NCBI GenBank assembly: GCA_000149265.1
Contig: CH002675.1
Coordinates: 102,423 to 166,422, forward strand
Direction: 5' to 3'
Source: Ciona savignyi
Lineage: Eukaryota; Chordata; Ascidiacea; Phlebobranchia; Cionidae
DNA length: 64,000 nucleotides
A model generated the notes under the pieces. It was not told the origin of the DNA, ran no database searches, and saw only the letters and a list, made by a program, of their open reading frames with translations. The position numbers were made by a program, and so were the translations under genes. Of this stretch, positions 12,038 through 25,483 are shown piece after piece (positions within the stretch are counted from its first letter, which is position 1; each line of letters starts with the position of its first letter).

Positions 12038-13657
12038 AAATCAACAATCAATTTCATTACATATAGTAGGGATTTTACTTTTTTTATATATATATATATA
12101 TTAATTTTTGACGAAAATTCGTAGTTTTTGTATGTATATTATGTGATATGTAATCAAACTGTAATAATGTTATTTAGCCATCTTTAGAAATCACTGTCTT
12201 GTACTTATTCCGTATGTTAAAGTGCAAAATATACAGGAAAATGTAGAAATATAAGAAAACGAAATCAACAGGTTTTTGAAAAGCACACATTGGTCAGTTT
12301 CAAGTTGGTTGAACATTAAAAAATTAAATCGGCAAATTTGTTCTCGAATCTACTAAAAATTAACTTCATAAAAATGTTTTTTTTTTATGAAAATCACATT
12401 AATTTTATCTAATCAGCCTATGACATAATGCTCCATGCTCCGATAACACTGTCAATGCTACATATTCTTCTGAATATATACGTCGGTTTATAAAATGAGA
12501 TTCGGTGCTGCGATGATTACAATGCTTCAAACCACTTTGGTTGAGCAGCCGGGTTATAAAGCAAAATCACAAGCACACTCATATCCCCGTCAAATTATCA
12601 ACGTAAACCATACCTAATGACACTGTTCGTATAACATAAATGCACATAATCATCTACAGTTTAGTTTCAAACTATTACAATAGTTTATTAAAATGATCGA
12701 GTATAATACTAAGTGTTAGACGGCAAGCGTTTCCGAGTCCTCACGACTTCGACGAAAGGAAAATAAAGACGTCGAATTAGTCGTTGGAATGTTTAAGGAA
12801 AGTGCCCAGAGACAGGAAAGAAAGCCTGATCCTCGTTTTAGGCTGGTACAACTGTTTCAACACATACACTTTGATGTGACAAGCACCCGGTGTGTTTATA
12901 GGAGTGAAAGCGGTTGCTACAATTAAACCAAAACAGTGTAACGCAATTTAATTATCGGCTGTTCAACTTGTAATAAACCTTGCTAAAAAAGATCCCCTAA
13001 AAGAAAAATAGGAATGAAGGCATCGCATTTTTATAGAGAACAAAAAACAAATGTATGCGGGTGTATAATTGTACATTTAATAGGTTAAATACTTAAAAAG
13101 GAAACACTATTCGAAGCTACATGCTTGTCCGATAGACTTGTTTTCTTACGACGTACTTCACTGTTAGTTGCTTCATTATGTACTGTTAAACATAGCAACA
13201 TCGTAGTCTAGTGTAATTACGTGATTATAATTGATAATAGTTGGACGTTTTTTTTTATAAAATCTTGGATTTGCAAATGGTTGTGTCTGCGGAGCGCATT
13301 TTCTTTAAAGGCTGGTTTGGTGAGAATGCTGTACAAATGTACAATGAGTGTGCTGGTGGTATTGATCAATTTCGTGCGTAAAATTACCAAAGAAAACTGC
13401 AGCAAGATTAAGTCAATTATCAGTAAGTTTACAGATGTCTCGATTTACATCGTTCGAAAAGTGCTATATTTTAAGGGTGTGCGGATTTCTTCGAAAATTT
13501 CGGGAGGTTCGGGAAAAGTCTTTCTTACTGCGCGTCAACGCTTTCCGATCTCCCGTCAGCTCTAATCGGGAATCGGGTGGTCTTATTGCGAAAAACGGTC
13601 ACTTTGCAAGCCTGTGTTATTTACCGTGTTCTGGTAAACACGCGATGTAATTACAAT

Positions 13658-13757
13658 NNNNNNNNNNNNNNNNNNNNNNNNNNNNNNNNNNNNNNNNNNN
13701 NNNNNNNNNNNNNNNNNNNNNNNNNNNNNNNNNNNNNNNNNNNNNNNNNNNNNNNNN
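13658..13757. other. Assembly gap (100 N)
   Basis: A run of exactly 100 N is the usual placeholder for a gap of unknown length, so real distances across it are not known. Confidence 0.99.
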
Positions 13758-16700
13758 TAATTACCTAATTGGTAACCGGTGCAGTTTGGATTGACAAGCA
13801 CGTGAAATAGAGACGTATAAATAAACTAAAAGTGCGGGGTATTCTCCTTGAGAAGTCAATTCGAACAAGCAAACGTAGTCCCGCTTGTCTACAATTACCA
13901 TTCACACGCGTCAGTTTTGATAACTGACTGAAGTGGCGACACTGTTTCACTTGCCACGCGTGCTAAACCCAACCCGGGAATCAAATCTGCTGGTACATTA
14001 GAGATAAAATCAACATAAGATGGAAAGATTAACTATACAGCACGGAGGTTGTTACAATAAAGAAGTTACTGGCCTGGAACGGAAAGTGCAAACAATCCAG
14101 CCGACGCGAAAATCTACTTCCGTTGTACTACACGTGCCCATTTCGCACGTGGCCACTTGATAAAACGTGAAGCAATAAAAGCGCTGTATAATAGACTATA
14201 ACAGCGATTTCGGATTTCAGGCGCCACCCGCATTTAAAATCATATGGTTGATGGTGGTCGCGCGCAATAGTTAATTGTTTTTACAGATTTATCAATGTAT
14301 TTTTGTGCATTTAAATGATTTTTTTGTAATTATTGTCTCACTCGAAGAATAAATAAGCTTGAAACCTGGACTCGATACGGCCGCGACCACAACACGAAAA
14401 TACATTTTTGTTTGAAGGAACTGATTTCAAACTTTTCGACCATTGACGTTCACAATGATGACAAATATTTTCCGTAGTCTAATTTCGAACCTTGGAAATA
14501 GATCATCGCTTTAAGTGTGTTTTATTATTATTACACAATAACGTACATGATGTGGCGTTCTAACATTGTAGGCTGGGTGTACGCTCGTAAGTGGCCTATA
14601 AATTGCAAATTCGCATGTTCTTTTTGCGGGTATCCACATTAGGCCTGCTGTACTGATTTCGCCCTTGTATATAAGCAAATGTGGCTTTAGAAAGGTAATT
14701 TGCATACATTCTTAACGTATGGCTATGTTAACATGATAACTTTGGTGCAAACGCAAGTGGATCCAACCCCTATAAAACATGCTTATGCGAACCTGAAGTA
14801 TAATGTATCCCATACTATAAATCACGTGGTAACTGCAGAAGCTAGATAGAAAACTATCAACAATATCCGCACCGAAAGTCTTTGGAAATCATTATATCAT
14901 CTTACTATTATCATTAAATAATTTCCCTTCGCCCCCTTTCCCTTAGGTTGCGTTGCAGCAATTCAATAGACTTGGTGAATCCGATAGACCGAAACTTCAC
15001 GAAAGCACTAATTATTACTACAGTATACGGTTTCTTGTTCACAATAAAAATTTTATACGGCTTAGACGGAAGAGGATTGCCCTCTATACACTGTGCATTT
15101 AGATCGAACCTTAAAATGATAAAATACAAATGAGGCGCGACGACGTTAGATTCAGAGAAAAGTGCATGATCTTTTGTGGGAGCGCCGGCACACAAAAACG
15201 TACTGTTTTGCATCTCAATATTGATTGGTTTGCCATATAATACGACATCACGGCGGTTATACCAGGATCAGCTTTAACAGAATCAAACAAAAGTTGTCTG
15301 GAGCCTGTGTCTGCTGGACCTATATGATATATTTATCTATATAGTGTTTAACGAGCCATATGTCGAATCAATTTTATATCATTTTTGTTGCAACCCTTAT
15401 TTTACTTTGTCGTTAGTCCAACGCGTTTAAATTGCAAACAAAGTTACATGCTAGGTGGAAACCTTAATGATCATGCACCGGGCTGTAAGTAGATATCTCG
15501 CATGCTGACGTCTAATCGACCAAAGGCTTGTTTAGCTTTATATATGATAAAAAATCAGATGGCGTGGTCTGATACATTTTAGGAAAAAACAGGGTCGCCT
15601 AACAAAAAATGACTGTGCTAGCACCTTGGCAAAACATTTCACAATCCGGTCACCTAATTTATTGCTTAGTTATGCTATGCAACTACGCCGGAAATTTTTC
15701 AGGTTGGACGAACCCGCCCTCACAAGTGTGGTTGATGTAGCTTCAGTGATGCTTTAGGGCCGATTATGCTTTTCCATTTGAGGCAAACAGAGCTTCTACG
15801 CACCCAAAAGGATCGAGTCGCATCTCAAATAAACGTAAAACCCCTACATTTCGTGTTGGCCAAATGTTTTAAACATAATATATTAGAACGGGGTATATTC
15901 CTGCTGAAATCGTAGTAATTCAAAACGGACTAAAGTTACCAACAACCAAGTAGATGGTGTTGGTAAAATCCAGACTGGCAGCTAAGTAGCTCTTTTGGGT
16001 GATATTTTTTCCAAGAGCAAAATAAACTGCTTCCCGTGAGTGAAGGGATGTTCGAGGAAAAGTGAATACGATCCGAGAGACAGATCACGTGATCAGTTTC
16101 TGCATTTCTGTAAACTTCGCCATCGGAAAGTAAACGCGACGGAGAGGTTGCAGGAAACTAAACCACAGAAAGATTTAAAGCGTCGTCTCTGCAGTCGAGT
16201 AGTTTGCATACAAAAACAACACAGGGCAGTCAATCACGAAGGTGCGAAAGAGGAAAAAGGCGGTTTAATATCAAATTACTTAAACATTTCAAACGTGTAT
16301 TTACAAAAAGAAGTACATGGTAGATACTTAATTGGTGTAAACATAACAAGTGGATATGAACATATATAATTAAATATGGAAAAAATAAGGTAGTACACAA
16401 ACCATTTAGCTAACTATACGGTTAATGAACCGCCATTGTTACAATGGATAAGGTACTTGATTGACGCTAATATCAAATCAAAAGTCATGTGAAACATACA
16501 ACGAAACGCTATAATTTCACAGGCAACCCGATTGTAGCTAGGGATGAATTATATTAAAACTCGTTCTACAGCGACCCTTGTTGTCCCACACACAGCGATA
16601 GGGTCATATATAAATTAAAATTGGAGTGTAAACTACTAATCACAATTCGAAACTTATTTGTTTAATAATTTATCCACATATATTCATTGTGGTAATATCG

Positions 16701-18524
16701 AAACTGTTACGACATCGAGCTTTAAATATAGATCCCTCCCACAGTCTAAGTAATCTAAGATTGCTTGTGCACTGTTTGTTATCATACACGAAAATATCTT
16801 GGGCGGAAAGCGTGTAACGCCCAAGTATCTATTTTTGCATGATACAAACAAGCGTTCTGACAAGAGTGTGTGATAAGTAGTGTAAATTGGCCGCCTCGTT
16901 TGTTCCTACAAGGACATGACGGTTTCAGTAATTTTAAACGAACAATGGATAAACAACCAACTACGCAACACACATACCACAGCTTATACCTTGCCTGTAC
17001 ATGAGGTAATATCTATGGCAACTGGATCATGGGTTACAAGCTAACGTAATAGAAGGATGAACATGGGATGTATGTCTAAAACGTCGGTAAAAATAATCAT
17101 TTTTTAGTTTCCTTCCACAAGCATGAAACAGGTAAGCAATGTGCACTTTATAATATTAAAACAATCATCTGGACCGTTTTACAAAAATGTTTAAAACCAG
17201 TGAAATAATGGGTTGAATTAAAACTCGAGAAATATCTCAATCATATTTTACAACACACAATATCTATGGAAAACCGACTGCGGGAGCGGGGTAATCTCAT
17301 GAGTTCCTGTATGGTAACGCTTCTAACGTTTTCCTATTTAACGGGGATAAAACATAAATGTCCTATATTTAAAATTTACTCCCAAGGTAGTAAAATATAT
17401 ACGTGAAACGCGACGTGAACATTTTATATATAGGCAAGTAAGTTGAAATTGTGACATAGATCAAAATTAGGTGCATACACATCTTTTAATATATACGTAC
17501 AAAAATTAATAATCTAACCGCTGAAATTGTTTACGTCGCGTTATTTGCATGTAGAGCAAATATAAATGACTGGGAACATACAGAAATAGGGTGGACACGA
17601 TTTGTGTTAAAATATAATATATGCTCGGAAAATTGGAAGTGATGCCGATGGACAGGTAAATGTAAAATGCTGTATTTCGTCACAGGTGACAATGATTGCA
17701 TTATGATATCTAGTTAGAGATACCATATACGATCTATTTATTTCATGTTCATTGCGCTGATAAAACGTTGATTACTTTTGTTACAATATTAAAAATACTA
17801 AGCTTTTCTCGATAAAAGCTACATTTGTGCACATAGTAACCATATACCTAAACATTCGTATGATTTCTCTTCTGACAGTGCGGTACAGAGTCCAGCGTTC
17901 CGTTAATTTTGTATCAGAATAAAATGACAGGAAGAGCGTTAATCATTGGCCTTAAATGAGACAGAACTAAAACTTCGACAGCAAAATACGATGACTGCCG
18001 AAATGTATACGGTGTTCAATCATTTCAATATTTTTAATTATTATGACTCATTAAATGACCTGGCAAGTCGTATCTAATAAATGAATAAATTTCGGTTGCT
18101 GTTTTAGAGCAAAGAGCGCTGAAAGTGTACTGCGCTTAGAGCAATCAGCAAAACCCTCCACAAGTTTCTAAATTAGAGGCACGTCACGAAGTAAAAACGC
18201 GTCTTAAAGTTGAAAATTCATTTAAGCACAGTTACAGTGAAAGGGGTACAGGAAGAATAAGAAAATAACATGCTTGGTTAGTAGGAATAATTAGCATATT
18301 TGTGACAAGGTTTGCAGAGAAAAATCCTTCTTTAAAGGTGGTTGTAAGGATATTCCGTAAGGTATGTCAGTCTTATAACGATCATTTGAATTAATTATAT
18401 TTTAGAACGACTGCATATCCAACGACTTTTGTTTAAGGTAAAATTTCGCATTGCGATAAAGCATGAGAGGAATTTATCGACTGAGTATTTCAAGTTAAAA
18501 TATTTTTTGTACAAAAAAATAAAT

Positions 18525-19059
18525 ATGGACATAAAAAGCGATTCTATGGGGGCTTTGGATTTGAGCATCCCGAAAGATCAAAAGAACAAAAAAGAATACC
18601 CGGAAATCGCGTCACTGCCACTGGATTTGACTTGTAAATCAAACGGCATCAATATCACATATACTAATGATATTAACAACAACACAAGTTCAAAAGCCAG
18701 CAGCTACGAAGACCCGCCAGCAAAACACAGTAAAGAGTTGGTTCCTACAGCTACCACAATGCTGCCTGCATGTTACGCAAATGGACACTATACGCCATCT
18801 TCAAGTACACTGTACCCTTACCTGGTGCGATCGTGGTATTATAACTGCTTGCAGAATTGGAGAAGCAGGAAAAGGTCACAAGTACAAGGATTTGTGAACG
18901 TTGGTGGGCAAATGGATGTGGGAGGTCAAACCTTGCATGAACGACTTCTTCAACTTAACTCAAGGTCGCGGTTAAATAAAGGTAAATTGCGTCAAATATT
19001 TAGATATACTCACATGAAAGAAACAGCATTCACATCTGCAAGGATTTAAAGGGCAAGGA

Positions 19060-19091
<32 letters not shown>

Positions 19092-22000
19092 ATGTATGTA
19101 TATACAAGAAGTTTTAAGTTCGATCTATGAACAATTAAAACCATGCACTTACGAAGTTTTATATAGTATTAAAATAAATACTTAAAAATCAACCATTTAT
19201 GCGGCAGATTATTTGGAAGTAGATAGTTCGACAAAAGAAGGAGTTGCTAACACACACGTACGTTCGGTTGGACATCATAATAACTTCGAGGCCACAACAA
19301 AGGGTAATAATGGCTTTCCTGCGACCCGAAATGATCACATTTGATTGAATTCGTTTTTTTTTCTGCCTCACGCTCATGTCAGGCGTGTCCGATCGCCAGG
19401 TGATCGGTAAGAACTGTTTATTCATGCAGGTTGAAACTTTCAGAAATTCTAACTGGCATGCTGAAAGTTTATGTGGACTTGTAACCTTACAAAAACCCTT
19501 AGGGGAATTCGCGCTCTCTGGAAGACGATGGGCAGTTTTTAGCATTTTTCACGTTATCGCCGATATATTCGGACTGAATAGGAATATTTACTCCATAATT
19601 TACTCCAACCAATTTTTTTTTAAATCAGAAAATTTGACAGCCACTATTTCGGGACTAATAAGTAAAATTTACCTGAATTTGTAAATAGAGTTTCATGTAG
19701 AAAATTAACTAGGAAAAGAAAAATCGGACTCTTTATATTACAATTTATCTGGAGAAATAAAATAGAAAATGCGTAAGTTAACACTATTACTACGTACGTA
19801 AAAAAACACTATTACTACGTAAGTAATTAACACTATTACTACGTAAGTAAAACACTATTACTACGTACATAAAACTGCTAAACACTTAAAACCAACACGC
19901 GCTTAAAAAAATTGGGAACCTATATCCACATTGAACCGGAACCCCCCCCCAACACTTAAGCCCACTAAAACCAGTAATAAGTTTGCTTTAACGCTTCATA
20001 TTAATATAAACAAAATTAACAAGAAAGTTGAACATTTTGGAGGTGTTAGCTTATAAGTATTAGATATGTAGTTTTAATTTAGGGTGAATCACGCCCTGGA
20101 TACACGAAAATATATGTACGACGGCCGTTTTTCCGCATATTCGTTACCGATATTGTTTGATTTTTGAAGTCTTACACTTAAAATTTTCAGAGAAGTAAAC
20201 AAGGTATAAAAAAACTGAATAAAAAATAAATCTATGTTAAGTCCCCTAAATATAAGAAACAACATTATAATAAACTACCATCACGTGTATAAAACGGTTG
20301 GTTAACTAAAACTCCATCTTTAACCGTTATCCCGAAAATCCCCATAAATTCATCCACGCGAAATAAGGAAAAAATATCCATCGGGGTCGAACTATTATAG
20401 GTGTTAGATACTGTGTAATGTAATGGAAATATTGCAACACAGTGGAAAATGTTAGGATTTAATATTTTTTTATACCAACCTAAATACTTGTTATTCAAAA
20501 AAGGATATCGATCGTTTCTGCATACAGACATATAGCGTACATAGTCAAAATGGTTTTAAAAATAATTGTCATAAACAAGTGGTTGACACTCTATGTTTTA
20601 TTTCCTGCATATTTTGGTTTTGTGTGTCGTTTTAGGACACAGCATCGTATTTTATTTGTGTATAAATAGAATAGGATATGATATTCATGTTTATCCCCCC
20701 CCCGTGAGTGGGAAAGCCAAGGGGGTTAACACACGGGCAATCGTCAGATCACCTCGCGCCCATCGTCGGGTTACCGGAGCTATTGCAGTGTGTTGTATAT
20801 GATAGACATGTCCCTTTCATTTGGTAGAACCCATTAATCCGCTGGGTCCAGGCAATGTCCGTACATAGTGCCTTGCCCAAGGACACAACCGTCTAGCTAG
20901 CGACCAGTTTTGCATCTGCAACATTTGGATTGAAAGGCGACGCACTTCTCCGCTAGACCAACGGACTGGACGAAATATCTGCTCAAGTGACATCAAAACT
21001 AATTTTAGTGTAACGCTGCTTGTGAATAATGCTTAAGTTATATATAACATAAATGCAATGTTATTTTGTACAGCTAATGATGGGCAAGAAATACATACAA
21101 GAAACGAAAACTTGAATTCAAGAGGTGTTCACACATCAACACAATCTAGGTATATACTGTAAACATGACTATTTTTTTCGTGGGTGAGATATTATTGTTG
21201 TTATTTTTATCCAGGAAATTATGTAAGATTTAAATTACTTAAAAACCAAAAAATAATCCGTTTAGTCGGCGACCGACTTTATATTGTACACTGGTAAGAT
21301 TAGTAAATTATGTAACATAGATAAATATAAATATAGGACATTGAAACACCTTTATACTTTCATGCAGTCACTTACCAAGCCAGAATGTACACATTAGAAA
21401 TGAGAGTTCGGGATACAGATCTTTGCCTTATCCCCTAAGAAAGGAAAACGGCAAAATAGTTTACGAATGTAACGTGTGTTTTAAACGATTTGGCCAGCTT
21501 TCGAATTTAAAGGTAAGAAAATAGTAATAAATCAATCAAAATGAACAAATTTAGTAAATTGGCCTAATATAATTCGAAATGGTAGAAAAACAATACTCTG
21601 TTTGGGAAAATTTATCACGATCGGAAATATCTATTAAAGTTGTCACGGTCAAGCAGTTTTTAGTTTGTTTGTTTTTTTTACAAATTTTAGGTTCATTTGC
21701 GAGTTCACACCGGTGAGAGACCGTTTAAATGCGCCACTTGCGCGAAAGGATTCACTCAGTTGGCTCATCTGCAGAAACACAACCTCGTGCACACCGGTGA
21801 AAAACCACACGAATGTGGCGTCTGCAACAAACGATTTAGCTCGACCAGCAACCTGAAGACCCACGGAAAATTGCATAGGTAGAAAGACGGTAAACTAGAA
21901 TGTCTCTCGATAAAAAATATTAAAATAAAACCAGGAAACAACACCTCTCCGTGACATTTATTTCATTTTCGGTCCACTTGTATAACTTTTTAAGCAATCT

Positions 22001-22722
22001 TTGTTTGGCCCGTTGGTCTAACGGTTAAGTGCGTCGCCTTTCAATCGAAAGGTTGCAGGTGCGAAACTGGTCGCTAATTAGTCGGTTGTGTCCTTGGGCA
22101 AGGCACTTTACGGACATTGCTTGAACATAGCGGATTAATGGGTTCTACCAAATTGAAGGAACGTGTCTATCATATACAACACACTGCAATAGCTCCGGTA
22201 ACCCGACGATGGGCGCGAGGTGGATCTGACGATTGCCAGTGTGTTAACCCCCTTGGTTTTCCCATTCACGGGGATAAAGATGAATATCCTATCCTATACT
22301 TATATCCTATCTTTTTCCATGGAGAATATATATGCCCAATCGAAATTCCGAAAACATCAACGAATATGTTTCAAAATATTAATACTTATTTTTGCAGCTC
22401 TAAGTGTGCAACAAAATCATCCAATTCTTTTCCTACAATCCGAACCCAAGTTGCAAGCATCGAACACTATCCACAAAACAAGAAATCTGACCAACCACTA
22501 AGCATAGCAACAGACCAGCAGCTGCTTCACAAATTTAAGCAATGTCCAAACCCTTATGTCGACTTCGTAAACTTAAATCCATCAAATAGTAACAATACAA
22601 GATTTCGTGGAGACAAATTAAATAGTCCCAGCAATTCATATCATACGTGTAATCCTTCTTTACAGCGGTGCCCACCAGTACCCATTTTTAACCGTTGCAA
22701 TGCCTCACTGTTTAAGAGTTAA
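18525..22722 (+). CDS. Prdm1-r: PRDM1/Blimp-1-related C2H2 zinc-finger repressor, paralogue 2
   Basis: Five exons: 18525-18981, 21074-21149, 21368-21512, 21691-21878 and 22398-22722 (TAA). Phases agree throughout; the product is 396 aa. I chose the ATG at 18525 (AATATGG) because the open frame upstream begins only at TTG. Fingers lie at about residues 210-232, 238-260 and 266-288 and match paralogue 1 almost residue for residue. The phase and position of all four introns are shared, so the pair arose by tandem duplication. The N-terminal region differs completely from paralogue 1. It carries two CtBP-type motifs, ALDLS (10-14) and PLDLT (32-36). The C-terminal 108 residues are also unrelated to paralogue 1. 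No PR/SET domain is present. A DNA-binding repressor role is inferred from the family. Confidence 0.88.
19060..19104. repeat. TA/TG microsatellite
   Basis: A run of TA dinucleotides passes into TG and then TATG repeats. It lies in intron 1 of Prdm1-r paralogue 2, shortly after the exon 1 donor. Confidence 0.9.
19500..19640. repeat. Dispersed repeat shared with about 54175-54320
   Basis: The stretch reading TTAGGGGAATTCGCGCT, followed by CACGTTATCGCCGATAT and a GGAATATTTA block, is matched in order near 54180-54290 (AAGGGGAATTTCCGCT, GGCGTTATCGTCGATAT, GAAATATTTA). It is an unclassified dispersed repeat and I could not define its ends. Confidence 0.5.
19780..19870. repeat. Short tandem repeat, four copies of a 22-25 bp unit
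   Basis: AACACTATTACTACGTA recurs at 19780, 19805, 19829 and 19851, with short variable linkers such as AGTAATT. It lies in intron 1 of Prdm1-r paralogue 2. Each unit contains TACGTA, a 6-bp palindrome. Confidence 0.85.
20669..20970 (-). mobile_element. tRNA-derived SINE, full length, reverse orientation
   Basis: Read on the minus strand it starts with a tRNA-like head (box A resembling TGGTCTAGCGG, then a box B-like stretch). It continues through the body (TGTCCTTGGGCAAGGCACT, GGGTTCTACCAAA) and ends in GGGATAAACATGAATATC followed by a CCTAT-type tail. It matches the copies at 22006, 28421, 36588 and 52364. It sits in intron 1 of Prdm1-r paralogue 2. Confidence 0.85.
21368..21878 (+). CDS. 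Prdm1-r: Zinc-finger exons 3 and 4 of Prdm1-r paralogue 2
   Basis: Exon 3 (21368-21512) encodes the [20 protein letters not shown] lead-in and most of finger 1. Exon 4 (21691-21878) completes finger 1 and encodes fingers 2 and 3. The third finger ends KTHGKLH, where paralogue 1 has KTHMRLH. Exon 4 is nearly identical in DNA to exon 4 of paralogue 1, whereas exon 3 differs at almost every synonymous site. Confidence 0.9.
22006..22311 (+). mobile_element. tRNA-derived SINE, full length
   Basis: The head TTGGTCTAACGGTTAAGTGC contains a good pol III box A, and AGGTTGCAGGTGCGAAACT resembles box B. A conserved body follows, ending in GGGGATAAAGATGAATATCC and repeated CCTAT. This is the best reference copy in the window. 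It lies in intron 4 of Prdm1-r paralogue 2, ending about 85 bp before exon 5. Confidence 0.9.
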
Positions 22723-25360
22723 TGTGTTTATTAGATCACAGTTACGTTTATTATATGCTTTTCCTTGCATGCTTAATGTTCCAATAGAAAGATGTGTTAA
22801 CAAAATACACATATTACAATGCTGAATACACTACTGCATATAAAAGCGACTTAATATTAAAGACCAAGATAAATAAAAGTAGAGCACAGTATATGTGAGG
22901 AATAGAAGGTGTCACGGACAAATCTGGAACGCCGCAGGAATGTTGGCCAATTGCAGCAATTCGCTTGACCTTGATTAATACTAAAACATTCGAGAAAAAC
23001 ACGACAACGACACTTTAGAATTAGATAAACAGTTTTAAACTCCATTTCCGCGATGTAACTTTTTAAATTTTGAACCAACACAACTCAATTGCCACTTAAT
23101 TAATAAGTGAGAAGCCTATAGATTTTCGAGTGTCTAAAGTTAAAATTTAAGCGAATTACCAGTCAACAATTATCACGTCCGCTCTTATGTCATAACAATG
23201 CCATTTTCACGTTTAAATTTGATTGGCCAATTTAAAACTGCGCGCGATTGCATCCATTCACACGTTAACTGTTCGGTAAAATCTTTTAAAAATGGAATAA
23301 ATGAGTGTTCATGTAATACGTAATTCTACATATATATTTTCCAAGTGTTTTTTTCACGCCAATAAATCATATATTACGGTATAAAATAGAAAGTAAGAAC
23401 AACGGTGACATTGTTATTCATGGTACAATCATTGGTAAATTTCTCAGTCGACAATATTGACAATAAGCTTCATTCATTTTGCAACCATACGTATGTTATA
23501 CAGTTGCTTTTATTGTGCGTATGGAGAATACACATATTTATTTATTTATAGACATTTGAGAGGGTATTTGTATTGGCTAGCGACATTCTACCATACCTTT
23601 TCTTTTTTTTTATCGCAAAAAAGTAGTAACTTAGAAAATGAATACAGAATAAACTCAATAATCGCTTTTTAAAACGGAAGACTAATGTATCCCATGTTTC
23701 CAAATAGTCCCGATAATTATAATTCGATCTTAGTCTGGTGTACAGTTGCTGTTCTCCATACAATTATTTTCCAACGGTTAATTGCAAATGTCTCTGTTAA
23801 AGGTTACATTTACAAATTTATACTTATAGTTTAATGTGTTTTGTTTCTAAAATAGATTTTTCGGTAAACCTTTCTAGGCTACCTGGAGCGTATTGACTAA
23901 ATGTTTAATTATTTTAGTAAAAAACCAAAAGCCACAAATGAGGTAAGCTACCATGTATAAGTTTTTTATGTTATAAACTATTTTGAAATAGAAAAGGAAT
24001 TGAAAAACAACGCTTACTTAGTACCCCGATTGAAAGTACAGTATGTAAATACGTGGGGCCTTTGTGGTTTCACTGTATGTGCGTTGTGCCTATTACATCA
24101 AAAGTTATAAAAAAAACTTTTGTTTAGCATCTCCAAGGGCATAAACATAAGTATGCTATTAAAAGGTATTTAACATTACAAGAAAATAGCACCAAGAAAT
24201 GTGTAACTTATTCGGTAAAAGGATGTTCATTTAACTTACGAAAACAGATCCACAGAAAAGGAATTACGTATTTTGTATGTATTCATTCATTTATTTTGTA
24301 TGTAATGGTGCTTTTTTATGTTCGTATCGGTTTTTATTTTAACCCAGATATTTATTATAAATAACAAAAAAAAGATATTGCGCACGTACTTATTTTGCTA
24401 GCGTTTGCGCAATACTTACTGTATATTACAACGTATGGATTGAGCAGCATAAAGATAACTTCTTTTTGAAGTATCTGTTTCGATTGAAATGCGTTATTCC
24501 GTTTAAGTGCCACTCGAGTACAAGTAACTGAAATTTAACATTAATTTCGTTTATCGAATCCGGAACTTAATGGGCGGCTAGTTAGTAGTACAGATAAGGA
24601 CCTCTCACCAGTTGCTCTTTATGTAGCACACACGGGTAAGAAGCGTTTTGCGCAGACGGATACAATTGAAACCCGCTTTAGCATCCCAGGGCGGTGCATC
24701 TTAAACTGATACTCTTTTATTTTCGTTAAACACTCAGAAAGTAACGATCATAGAAGTCCACTCAACGCGGTGTATTGATGAACAGGTGCATATGATGTTA
24801 CGCCTCTGTCACAACTTAAGTACACTTATAGAATTAGATCATAAATTAGGTTATCCCTTTAGATCCTGTACAAGTTAAACCGCTCTATAGCAATTAGCCT
24901 ACTAGCGGGCTAATTCGGTAATGTAAAACCGAGCTTTTAATGTTTATATCTCCACATGACTCTTTCTTTTACCAAATCCTAGTTACGAACGCTTATTAAG
25001 TTTATAGTCCCGTGGAGGAATGGTGTATACGAGTCGGTGGTGGTAATCATTAGCGTCTTATACTATAGCCATGTAATTGCGTGATTAACCTGGTTGCCTG
25101 GTGGATGTTACGCGTAACCAGTTAATAAATGTAACGAAAGAATGTGGTTATGGTGCATTACGGCGGTCGACTGTCTTTTGACGTTGCACCTATGAAGTCA
25201 ATTTTTATTTTCTTATCCTAACTGCAAATGTCAGTTTTGCATTTTCACTCGACTTGTTTTCTCGTTTTCATTTGTTTTTTTTTGTGTAGCAATTTCGAAT
25301 TATTATTGTGTTGAATGCACTAATTTGTCCGCCGAACTAGTATTAAAATATCTCATTTTT

Positions 25361-25464
25361 TACCGGGCTTAGTTTCGAACCCAAAATGGGGTCCTTACTA
25401 AAACCGTTTTTGTATGTAAGTCGGTATATGTATCGGCCGCGTTAACCATTAGGCCACACGACCG
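25361..25464 (-). repeat. tRNA-like repeat, second family, copy A
   Basis: On the minus strand it reads GTGTGGCCTAATGGTTAACG (box A) and, about 50 bp later, GGGTTCGAAACT (box B). The spacing is longer than in a real tRNA and no acceptor stem pairs properly. I call it a tRNA-derived repeat, not a tRNA gene. It differs from the main SINE of this window. Confidence 0.6.
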
Positions 25465-25483
25465 TACAATATTTATCTTTTTT

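Larger units (their letters stand above)
11476..18524. other. Intergenic stretch between the two PRDM1-related genes
   Basis: This 7-kb spacer shows no exon I can support. A candidate polyadenylation signal for paralogue 1 (AATAAA) is at 12032-12037. A short TA run lies near 12085-12101, and there is one assembly gap at 13658-13757. Open frames near 13221-13565, 14914-15213 and 16040-16369 lack homology; the first and last begin at GTG. The region should hold the promoter of paralogue 2. Confidence 0.55.

Noticed and set aside
13221-13565. 114-codon frame on the + strand beside the gap
   Set aside because: It begins at GTG, the composition is that of AT-rich non-coding DNA, and it has no family resemblance.
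14914-15213. 99-codon ATG frame on the minus strand
   Set aside because: An ATG is present, but I see no domain, splice support or family match. Such frames are expected by chance in 64 kb on six frames.
16040-16369. 109-codon frame on the + strand
   Set aside because: It begins at GTG, has no ATG near the start, no recognisable domain and no splice context.
18429-18524. Earlier start for Prdm1-r paralogue 2
   Set aside because: The upstream codon is TTG. The first ATG in frame is at 18525 and has a purine at -3 and G at +4.
22006-22075. SINE heads as functional tRNA genes
   Set aside because: Box A and box B are present, but no complete cloverleaf or acceptor stem pairing is seen, and the same head recurs joined to the same body and CCTAT tail in many copies.
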